A stretch of DNA of 5,066 bases, taken from an uncultured Sphingomonadales bacterium. Lineage in GTDB: Bacteria; Pseudomonadota; Alphaproteobacteria; Sphingomonadales; Sphingomonadaceae. Location of the stretch: the NCBI GenBank assembly GCA_903828025.1, contig CAIKKO010000399.1, positions 1-5,066 on the forward strand, read 5' to 3'. A program made the translations under genes and the position numbers. A model generated the notes under the pieces. That model had not been told where the DNA came from, did not search any database, and saw only the letters and a program-made list of their open reading frames with translations. Shown here piece after piece: positions 1 to 5,066 of this stretch (the stretch's first letter is position 1; each line of letters opens with the position of its first letter).

Positions 1-1752
1 ACGCTGGCGCGCGTGTTCGGCTTTTCCGCGTTCCGGGGGGTGCAGGATCAGGTCGTCGCGCGGGTGCTGGCGGGGCAATCGACCTTGGCGGTCATGCCCA
101 CCGGCGCGGGCAAATCGCTGACCTATCAGCTGCCTGCCGTGATGCTGCCGGGCACGTGTGTCGTCGTCTCGCCGCTGATCGCCTTGATGCATGACCAGCT
201 GCGCGCCGCCAACGCCAACGGCATCGCTGCCGCCGCGCTGACCAGCGTCGATATGGACCGCGAGCAGACGATTGAGCGGTTCCGCGCGGGCAAGCTCGAT
301 CTGCTCTATGTGGCGCCCGAACGCGCGAGCCAGCCGCATTTCCGCGAGATGCTGACCCGCGCCCCGCTCGCGCTGTTCGCCATCGACGAAGCGCATTGCG
401 TATCCGAATGGGGCCACGATTTCCGGCCCGACTACCGCCTGCTGCGGCCCTTGCTCGATAGCTTTGCGGATGTCCCGCGCCTTGCGCTCACCGCCACGGC
501 GGACCACCACACCCGCAGCGATATCCTCGCGCAGCTGGGCATTCCGGACGACGGGTTGATCATCGCCGGGTTCGACCGGCCCAATATCCGCTACCGCATC
601 ACCCCGCGCGACAATCCGCAGCGCCAGTTGAAGGCGTTGCTGGCAGAGCAGCCGGGGCCGGGGATCGTCTATGCGCCGACGCGCAACGGGGTGGAGAAGC
701 TGGCGGACCAGCTTTCGGCCGGAGGACGCCGCGTGCTGCCCTATCATGCGGGCCTCCCCGCAGATGTGCGCGCGGCCAACCAGTCGGCGTTCGTCGCCAG
801 CGAAGACATGGTCATGGTCGCCACGGTCGCGTTCGGCATGGGGATCGACAAGCCCGATGTGCGGTTCGTGGCGCATGCCGGGTTGCCCAAATCCATCGAG
901 GGCTATTATCAGGAAACCGGCCGCGCCGGGCGCGACGGCGATGCGGCGGTGGCGCTGATGCTGTGGGGGGCGGACGATTTCGCCCGCGCGCGCCAGCGTA
1001 TCGGCGAGGTGGAAGAGCATCGCCGCGCGGGCGAGCGCGTGCGGCTCGATGCGCTGGCGGGCCTCGTCGAAACGCACACTTGCCGCCGCGTTGTGCTGCT
1101 GCGCCACTTTGGGGAGAGTCCGCCCGAAAAGTGCGGCAATTGCGACAATTGCCTCCATGCTCCGGGCGTGACTGACGCGACCCAGATTGCGCGCAAGCTG
1201 CTCTCCGCCGTCTATCGCACCGGGCAAGCCTTCGGCCTCGGCTATCTCGAAAAGGTGCTGACTGGGATCAGTGACGAGCGCATTCTCCAGCGCGGCCACG
1301 AACAGCTTTCGGTGTTTGGCATCGTGCCGGGTGAGGAAGCGCCGCTGCTGCGCCCGGTGGCGCGCGCGCTGCAGGCGCGCGGCGCGCTGGTCGCGACCGA
1401 GCATGGCGGGCTCGCGTTGGGCGGGGATGCGCGCGCGCTGCTCAAGGGGGAGGGGCGGCTCGATCTGGTGGTAGCCCCGCAACCGGCAGGCGGTTCGCGC
1501 CGCCGCCGGGGGGCTGAAACCGTGCCCAACCCGGTGGGCGATCCGCTGTTCGATGCGCTGCGGGCCCTGCGCCGCGAGCTCGCGCTTGAAGGCGGGGTGC
1601 CGCCGTATGTGATCTTCCACGATTCGGTGCTGCGCGAGATGGCCGCCGCCCGGCCCGGCACATTGGCGGCAATGGGTGAGATCGGCGGCGTCGGCGCGCG
1701 CAAGCTGGAAGCGTTCGGGGACCGGTTCCTTGAGGTGATCCGCCAGTTTTGA
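1..1752 (+). CDS. recQ: ATP-dependent DNA helicase RecQ (5' end cut by the window edge)
   Basis: Superfamily 2 3'-5' DNA helicase acting in recombination and replication-fork repair. Numbering residues from the GTG at position 13, the conserved pieces in order are: motif 0 (F2-G3, F7-R8, Q11), Walker A MPTGAGKS (28-35), motif Ia (51-62), DEAH box (125-128) followed by the RecQ aromatic-rich loop WGHDFRPDY (133-141), motif III TATA (160-163), helicase C with motif V FGMGIDKPD (274-282) and motif VI QETGRAGRDG (300-309). The zinc site is C357, C374, C377 and C380, with the same spacing as E. coli RecQ. A winged-helix RQC segment (about 398-440, GQAFGLGYLEKVL) and a C-terminal HRDC domain (about 511-577) follow, joined by an Arg-rich linker (494-500). 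The frame is open to base 1, and the first codons (TLAR) fit the usual run into motif 0. The GTG is therefore probably not the start, and about 15-25 residues lie upstream. The gene ends convergently with the dehydrogenase gene. No inactivating change is seen. Confidence 0.96.
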   Translation, partial: TLARVFGFSAFRGVQDQVVARVLAGQSTLAVMPTGAGKSLTYQLPAVMLPGTCVVVSPLIALMHDQLRAANANGIAAAALTSVDMDREQTIERFRAGKLDLLYVAPERASQPHFREMLTRAPLALFAIDEAHCVSEWGHDFRPDYRLLRPLLDSFADVPRLALTATADHHTRSDILAQLGIPDDGLIIAGFDRPNIRYRITPRDNPQRQLKALLAEQPGPGIVYAPTRNGVEKLADQLSAGGRRVLPYHAGLPADVRAANQSAFVASEDMVMVATVAFGMGIDKPDVRFVAHAGLPKSIEGYYQETGRAGRDGDAAVALMLWGADDFARARQRIGEVEEHRRAGERVRLDALAGLVETHTCRRVVLLRHFGESPPEKCGNCDNCLHAPGVTDATQIARKLLSAVYRTGQAFGLGYLEKVLTGISDERILQRGHEQLSVFGIVPGEEAPLLRPVARALQARGALVATEHGGLALGGDARALLKGEGRLDLVVAPQPAGGSRRRRGAETVPNPVGDPLFDALRALRRELALEGGVPPYVIFHDSVLREMAAARPGTLAAMGEIGGVGARKLEAFGDRFLEVIRQF

Positions 1753-1763
1753 GCCCCAAAACG

Positions 1764-1846
1764 TCGTCATTCCCGCGAAGGCGGGAATCCATTGCCGCAT
1801 ACGCAGCGCCAGCCGCTCTGGATCCCCGCCTTCGCGGGGATGACGA
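1764..1846. repeat. Compound inverted repeat between convergent genes; possible bidirectional terminator
   Basis: Two 28-nt arms (1764-1791 and 1819-1846) are reverse complements at 26 of 28 positions, separated by 27 nt. Each arm is also a perfect hairpin by itself: ATTCCCGC/GCGGGAAT with loop GAAG (1769-1788), and ATCCCCGC/GCGGGGAT with loop CTTC (1822-1841). The two positions that differ between arms differ in a paired way, so both small stems stay perfect. On the minus strand the structure is followed by TTTT (complement of 1758-1761), which suits termination of the leftward dehydrogenase transcript. No T-run follows on the plus strand, so intrinsic termination of recQ is less clear. From memory, elements with this core (CGTCATTCCCGCGAAGGCGGG) are dispersed between genes in many sphingomonad genomes, so this is probably a genomic repeat family reused as a transcript end. 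Confidence 0.8.
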
Positions 1847-1855
1847 GGCTGGATG

Positions 1856-2578
1856 CTAAAACGGAATCGCCGCCCCATCCCACGCGAACAGTCCGCCGCT
1901 CTGCGCCGGAGTCAGCCTATCCAGAACCCGGAGCAGCGCCTTCGCCGATACCGCGGGCGTGAACAGCTTGTCCGGTGCAACCCCGCGCTGGAACGGGGCG
2001 GAGAGCGCGGTGTCCACCGTGCCGGGGTGCAGCGTCACGGCCATCGCCTGCGGGTGCGTGCGCGCGAGTTCGAGCGCGAGGGTTTTGACCAGCATGTTGA
2101 GCGCGGCCTTGCTCATGCGGTAGGCGTGCCAGCCGCCCAGCCGGTTGTCGCTGATCGAGCCGACGCGGGCCGAGAGCGCCGCAAACACCGCGCGGCCATC
2201 GCGGCGCAGCAGCGGCAGGGTGTGCTTGGCGATCAGCGCGGGGCCGATGGTGTTCACGGCGAAGAGTTCGGCCATCGCCGCGCCGTCGAGCGCGCGGTAG
2301 GATTTTTCCGGGCCAGTGCCGTCCGTGCGGGTGAGGCGGCCGGTGGCCACGATCACCAGGTCGAGCGTCCCGCCGATGGCGGCGCAGGCCGCGGCGATGC
2401 TGGCCTCGTCGGTGAGATCGAAAGCGAAGGGGTGGATGGCGGCGGAGGGCAGGCCCAGACCGCTGCGCGATCCGGCGTGGACTTCGTGGCGCTCGGCAAG
2501 CGCGGTGGCCAGCGCCGCGCCAATGCCGCCCGAGGCACCGAACACGGCGCAGCGCAGGCGTGGGGGAGCGGGTTCCAT
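1856..2578 (-). CDS. Short-chain dehydrogenase/reductase (SDR), C-factor/CsgA-like subgroup
   Basis: 240-residue NAD(P)-dependent oxidoreductase of the classical SDR fold; the substrate cannot be told from sequence. The Rossmann motif GASGGIG is at 14-20. D54 (FAFDLTD) sits where the adenine contact is expected. VIVATG (75-80) replaces the usual NNAG. N109 is the structural Asn (VNTIG), and Y153 and K157 form the active-site YxxxK (YRMSK). PGTVDT (185-190) is the post-active-site PG motif. The stretch SARVGSISDNRLGGW (136-150) is typical of the small CsgA/C-factor-like branch; S136 or S141 would supply the catalytic serine, and I cannot decide which. The ATG at 2578 was chosen because it lies 13 codons before the Rossmann glycines; the longer open frame to 2911 reads antisense into the TelA gene and is not SDR-like. 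No clear Shine-Dalgarno precedes this ATG. The gene is divergent from the TelA operon and convergent with recQ. Confidence 0.9.
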   Translation of the reverse strand: MEPAPPRLRCAVFGASGGIGAALATALAERHEVHAGSRSGLGLPSAAIHPFAFDLTDEASIAAACAAIGGTLDLVIVATGRLTRTDGTGPEKSYRALDGAAMAELFAVNTIGPALIAKHTLPLLRRDGRAVFAALSARVGSISDNRLGGWHAYRMSKAALNMLVKTLALELARTHPQAMAVTLHPGTVDTALSAPFQRGVAPDKLFTPAVSAKALLRVLDRLTPAQSGGLFAWDGAAIPF

Positions 2579-2592
2579 GCGCGGCGGCTTGG

Positions 2593-2608
2593 GCGGCGCG
2601 CGCGCCGC
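2593..2608. repeat. 16-bp perfect GC palindrome in the SDR leader
   Basis: GCGGCGCGCGCGCCGC is its own reverse complement and contains a run of alternating C and G. It lies 15 bp upstream of the SDR start, inside that gene's expected 5' leader, where one would look for a ribosome-binding site. It could fold into a short hairpin or adopt unusual helix geometry, but GC-rich DNA produces such strings by chance. No function is claimed. Confidence 0.45.
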
Positions 2609-2633
2609 TGTCCATCCGGTCCGAAGGGCAGTT

Positions 2634-2657
2634 GCTGTATTATCTTGCCAATACAGC
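2634..2657. promoter_or_regulatory. Perfect 8+8 bp dyad at the centre of the divergent intergenic region; putative operator/promoter
   Basis: GCTGTATT (2634-2641) and AATACAGC (2650-2657) are exact reverse complements separated by 8 bp, the layout of a site for a dimeric regulator. The centre is about 68 bp from the SDR start and 72 bp from the TelA start. It is the only AT-rich patch in a GC-rich gap. The left half contains -10-like hexamers on both strands: TATTAT at 2638-2643 on plus, and GATAAT from 2644 to 2639 on minus. I could not match either with a convincing -35 box at 16-18 bp, so the promoter part is weak. The regulator is unknown, and none is encoded in the window. Confidence 0.42.
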
Positions 2658-2717
2658 TTGCACAGCGGGCATGAGCGCGCCATCTTGTCGGGCATCCCTC
2701 TGAGCAAGAGCAGACCC

Positions 2718-3923
2718 ATGGCCAGCACTTCGACCGACACCGTTTCCCCGATCACGCTGACCCCGCCCGATCCGGTGCCGGTGGTCGCGCCGACGCAGGC
2801 GGCGGGGCTGGTGCCTGTGGCGGACGACACCAAATCGAAGCTGGAGGCGCGGGCCGAGGCGTTTGTGGCGGATCTGGTCGCGCAAGATGCGGCGAGCCCG
2901 GAGTTCGGCAAGCGCGTCGATCAGCTGTCCAATATGGGCCGCAAGGAGATCGCGGCGGCGGCGGGCATGTCGAACCGGTTTCTGGATCGGCCGGTGCGCG
3001 CGATGGACAAGGATTCGGGCGTCGGCGCCGATCTCGCGGCGCTGCGCCGCACGGTGGAGGAGCTTGATCCGGGTCGGCAGGGCAATCTGTCCGCCCCGCG
3101 CAAGTTCCTCGGGATCATTCCGTTCGGCAACAAGCTGAAGACCTATTTCGACGGCTACACCTCCGCGCAAGGCCACATCAAGGCGATCCTCGACCGGCTG
3201 GCTTCGGGCAAGGACGAGCTGCTGATGGACAACGCCGCGATCGACGTGGAGCGCGGCAAGCTGTGGGAAGCGATGGGCAATCTGGAGCAGATGATCCACA
3301 TTTCCAAGGTGCTTGATCAGAAGCTGGAAGACGCCGCGCTCGATTGCGATCACAGCGATCCGGCCAAGGCCAAGGCGATCCGGGAGACCGCGCTGTTCTA
3401 CACCCGCCAGCGCACGCAGGATCTGCTGACGCAAATGGCGGTGACGGTGCAGGGCTATCTCGCGCTCGATCTGGTCAAGAAGAACAATGTCGAGCTGGTG
3501 AAAGGCGTCGACCGCGCGGGCACCACGACCGTGGCCGCGCTGCGCACCGCCGTGACCGTGGCGCAGGCGATGACCAACCAGCGGCTGGTGCTGGCGCAGA
3601 TCACCGCGCTCAACACCACCACCGCGAACATCATCGAATCGACCGGCAAGCTGCTGCGCGAGCAGACCGGCAAGATCCACGAAATGGCGGCCTCCTCCAC
3701 GATCCCGCTGGAAACGCTGCAGCGCGCGTTCCAGAACATCTACGAGACGATGGACACGATCGACAGCTTCAAGCTGAAAGCGCTCGATGCGATGAAGCAG
3801 ACGGTGGACACGCTTTCGGGCGAGGTGGAAAAGTCCAAGGGCTATATCGCGCGCGCGGAGGGTGCCGCGCAGGCCAAGCTGGCGGGGGACGCGACGTCTC
3901 CGCTACTGAGCCTCGAAGGCTGA
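2718..3923 (+). CDS. TelA-family toxic anion resistance protein
   Basis: 401-residue soluble, mostly alpha-helical protein of the TelA/KlaA family (Pfam PF05816), a relative of Bacillus YaaN. Family members have been linked to tellurite and cell-envelope stress tolerance, but the biochemical activity is unknown. A Pro-rich N-terminus (about 10-34) precedes the domain (about 40-385). Family hallmarks are FGNKLKTYFDGY with SAQGHI (136-154), GKDELLMDNAAI (164-175), NNVELVKGVDRAGTTTVAALRTAV (256-279), the Asn/Thr-rich stretch ALNTTTANIIEST (297-309) and RAFQNIYETMDTIDSFK (336-352). There is no signal peptide or membrane segment, so it is expected in the cytoplasm. The ATG at 2718 is preceded by a modest AAGAG at 2706-2710. 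The open frame extends to 2316, but that part is antisense to the SDR gene. It is the first gene of a three-gene operon, with the next start 1 nt after its stop. The real stress or substrate is not shown by the sequence. Confidence 0.93.
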   Translation: MASTSTDTVSPITLTPPDPVPVVAPTQAAGLVPVADDTKSKLEARAEAFVADLVAQDAASPEFGKRVDQLSNMGRKEIAAAAGMSNRFLDRPVRAMDKDSGVGADLAALRRTVEELDPGRQGNLSAPRKFLGIIPFGNKLKTYFDGYTSAQGHIKAILDRLASGKDELLMDNAAIDVERGKLWEAMGNLEQMIHISKVLDQKLEDAALDCDHSDPAKAKAIRETALFYTRQRTQDLLTQMAVTVQGYLALDLVKKNNVELVKGVDRAGTTTVAALRTAVTVAQAMTNQRLVLAQITALNTTTANIIESTGKLLREQTGKIHEMAASSTIPLETLQRAFQNIYETMDTIDSFKLKALDAMKQTVDTLSGEVEKSKGYIARAEGAAQAKLAGDATSPLLSLEG

Positions 3924-3924
3924 T

Positions 3925-4722
3925 ATGGCGATGGCAGACGCGTCTGACAGCAGCCGCATTCTGGCCGAAGCGCGGTCCAGCTTGCAGCACCAGCGTGCGG
4001 GCGGGCGGCGCGTTCCGGTGCGCTCGATCGGCAAGCGCTCGGCGGAACTGAAGCGGCTGCATCTGGCGCGCAAGGCGGCACGGATGGCTTTTGCGGTGAT
4101 GGCGATCCTGTTTGCGGCGCTGGTCGCGGGGCTGGTGATCGACGGGATCGGGTTTACCGGGCTGGTGGTGACCTTTGCGGCGCTGGTTGCCGCCGTGGGT
4201 GTGCTCGCCGCGTTTCCCCGGCTCAAAGTGCCCGAACTGGCCGCGCTCAATCGCGGCGATGCGCGCAGCATGGTCGCGCGCACCGAGCTGTGGCTGGAGG
4301 CGCAGCGGCCCGCGCTGCCCGCGCCGGCGGTGAACCTGATCGACCAGATCGGGGTGCAGCTTGATGGGCTGGGGTTGCAGCTCGAAGGGGTCGATCCGGC
4401 CGAACCGGCGGTGTCCGAAGTGCGCAAGCTGGTGGGCGAGCATTTGCCCGGCATGGTCGAAAGCTATCGCCGCATTCCGCCCAACCTCAGGCGCGAGACG
4501 CGCGATGGGCGCACGGCGGACCAGCAGCTGGCGGACGGACTCGGCAAGATCAGCGCGGAAATCGACGCGGTGACGCGCCAGCTTGCGGCAGGCGATCTCG
4601 ATGCGCTGGCGGTGCGCGGGCGGTTTCTGGATTACAAGTATGGGCCAGGGCTGGATGGGGGGGTGGAGCAGGCCCCGGGTTTGGCTGCACCGCAGCTTCA
4701 GGCACCCAAGGCGCAAGGCTGA
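3925..4722 (+). CDS. Two-transmembrane-helix protein of unknown function, possible XpaC-like TelA partner
   Basis: 265 residues. A basic N-terminal part (about 20-55, many Arg/Lys) leads into two hydrophobic helices, about 54-72 and 75-97, joined by a very short turn (DGIG). This is a hairpin anchor in the inner membrane, with both flanks probably cytoplasmic by the positive-inside rule. The rest (about 100-240) is soluble and helical, with a conserved-looking YRRIPPNLRRETRDGR (181-196), helix 200-220 and RFLDYKYG (233-240); the tail (241-265) is Gly/Ala/Pro/Gln-rich and likely disordered. I do not recognise it with certainty. The layout (two helices, then a helical domain with a Tyr-x-x-Ile-Pro element) plus position directly after a TelA gene recall XpaC, which neighbours the TelA homologue yaaN in Bacillus; this is inference. 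GAAGG (3915-3919) sits 5 nt before the ATG at 3925, favouring it over the ATG at 3931. A G7 run at 4657-4663 lies near the 3' end. Confidence 0.85.
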   Translation: MAMADASDSSRILAEARSSLQHQRAGGRRVPVRSIGKRSAELKRLHLARKAARMAFAVMAILFAALVAGLVIDGIGFTGLVVTFAALVAAVGVLAAFPRLKVPELAALNRGDARSMVARTELWLEAQRPALPAPAVNLIDQIGVQLDGLGLQLEGVDPAEPAVSEVRKLVGEHLPGMVESYRRIPPNLRRETRDGRTADQQLADGLGKISAEIDAVTRQLAAGDLDALAVRGRFLDYKYGPGLDGGVEQAPGLAAPQLQAPKAQG

Positions 4723-5027
4723 TGCGCGTTTCGATCCCGCACACACTCGGCAAGGACGAAGTGCGCCGCCGCATGCACGCCCGGCTGGGCGATGCCGAGG
4801 ACAAGGCCAAAGGGCTGCTCGGCAGCCTTGCCACGCTTGAGGCCGAATGGACCGGCGCGGATACGCTGGCGATTTCGGTCAGCGCGATGGGCTATACCAT
4901 CCCGTGCAGCGCCACGATCGAGGAGACCGCGCTCGATTTCGAGGTGGAGATCCCGGCAGGCATGGGCTTTGCGCGCGGCATGATCGAAAGCGCGATCCGC
5001 GAAAAGGGCGAGCGGCTGCTGGGGTGA
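4722..5027 (+). CDS. Polyhydroxyalkanoic acid system family protein (PHA_gran_rgn)
   Basis: 101-residue protein matching my memory of the PHA_gran_rgn family (TIGR02610/PF09650): it begins MRVSIPHTLGKDEVRRRM, has a central beta-rich stretch with W43 and TLAISVSAMG (48-57), then ALDFEVEIPAGMGFARGMIESAI (70-92), and ends EKGERLLG, the expected start and end for the family at its usual length of about 90-100 residues. Members are often encoded near PHA synthesis genes and are thought to be granule-associated or regulatory, but their activity is not established. There is no signal peptide or membrane segment. The ATG at 4722 overlaps the preceding TGA by one base, indicating translational coupling; AAGG at 4708-4711 and 4715-4718 are possible ribosome-binding sequences inside the previous gene. 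No PHA synthase, phasin or depolymerase is visible nearby, so a role in PHA metabolism here is only family-based. Confidence 0.87.
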   Translation: MRVSIPHTLGKDEVRRRMHARLGDAEDKAKGLLGSLATLEAEWTGADTLAISVSAMGYTIPCSATIEETALDFEVEIPAGMGFARGMIESAIREKGERLLG

Positions 5028-5040
5028 GGGCTGTGTCTTC

Positions 5041-5066
5041 GCTCTCTCCCCTTCAGGGGAGAGAGC
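5041..5066 (+). terminator. Perfect 11-bp hairpin after the TelA operon, possible terminator or dispersed repeat
   Basis: GCTCTCTCCCC (5041-5051) pairs without mismatch with GGGGAGAGAGC (5056-5066) across a TTCA loop. It starts 13 nt after the stop of the PHA-family gene, where an intrinsic terminator is expected. The window stops at the last base of the stem, so a following T-run cannot be seen. Similar CTCTCCCC...GGGGAGAG palindromes recur between genes in many alphaproteobacteria, so it may be a repeat unit and could extend beyond the edge. Confidence 0.6.

Noticed and set aside
1242..1703. Minus-strand open frame inside recQ (153 codons)
   Set aside because: Lies over the RQC and HRDC domains of RecQ, is Ser/Arg/Pro-rich and shows no domain.
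1764..1846. CRISPR-like repeats
   Set aside because: Only two inverted copies, no regular spacers and no cas genes.
1758..1863. AAAACG direct repeat (1758-1763 and 1858-1863) as a target-site duplication for the compound repeat
   Set aside because: Only six bases long, and the right copy is 11 bp away from the repeat arm and overlaps the SDR stop codon; chance is more likely.
1853..2674. Long plus-strand open frame (273 codons) across the dehydrogenase gene
   Set aside because: It is antisense to a well-supported SDR gene; its product is Arg/Gly-rich with no recognisable domain, as expected from high-GC codon bias.
2640..3680. Long minus-strand open frame (346 codons) over the TelA gene
   Set aside because: Antisense shadow of TelA with a His/Arg/Leu-rich composition typical of complementary-frame artefacts.
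2718..3923. A tellurite-resistance locus
   Set aside because: Only the TelA family gene is present; no terZABCDEF, tehAB or plasmid kil genes are visible, so a specific tellurite role is not supported.
3769..4746. Long minus-strand open frame (325 codons) over the membrane-protein gene
   Set aside because: Antisense to a protein with two clear membrane helices; no motif of its own and a biased His/Arg/Gln composition.
4722..5027. Part of a PHA biosynthesis cluster
   Set aside because: No phaC, phasin, phaZ or phaR-type gene occurs in the window; only the small family member is seen.

Overview
The window is GC-rich, densely coded DNA. It looks like the chromosome of an alphaproteobacterium, most likely a sphingomonad or Erythrobacter-type organism. 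This placement rests on recalled similarity of the proteins and of the intergenic repeat style, not on a search. No RNA gene, CRISPR array, insertion sequence or prophage gene is visible.

Left part (1-1855): a RecQ DNA helicase reads rightward. Its first residues lie beyond the window edge. The helicase core, the four zinc cysteines, the winged helix and the HRDC domain are all intact. A 103-bp gap follows, holding a compound inverted repeat built from two small perfect hairpins whose outer arms also pair with each other. It sits between the convergent ends of recQ and a short-chain dehydrogenase gene.

Middle (1856-2717): the dehydrogenase (SDR) reads leftward. A 139-bp gap separates it from the next genes, which read rightward. 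Almost exactly in the middle of that gap is a perfect 8+8 bp dyad in an AT-rich island, the best candidate for a shared divergent promoter/operator.

Right part (2718-5066): three rightward genes form a tight operon. They are a TelA-family (toxic anion resistance) protein, a two-transmembrane-helix protein that may be an XpaC-type partner, and a small protein of the PHA_gran_rgn (polyhydroxyalkanoic acid system) family. The junctions are a 1-nt gap and a 1-nt overlap, which implies translational coupling. The window ends exactly at the close of a perfect 11-bp hairpin that could be the operon terminator.

The most interesting unit is this three-gene operon: a soluble helical TelA protein, a membrane-anchored partner and a PHA-system protein, without any ter genes or PHA synthase in view. 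A run of seven G near the 3' end of the membrane gene lies where a -1 shift would fuse it in frame to the PHA-family gene. Nothing else departs clearly from ordinary housekeeping content.
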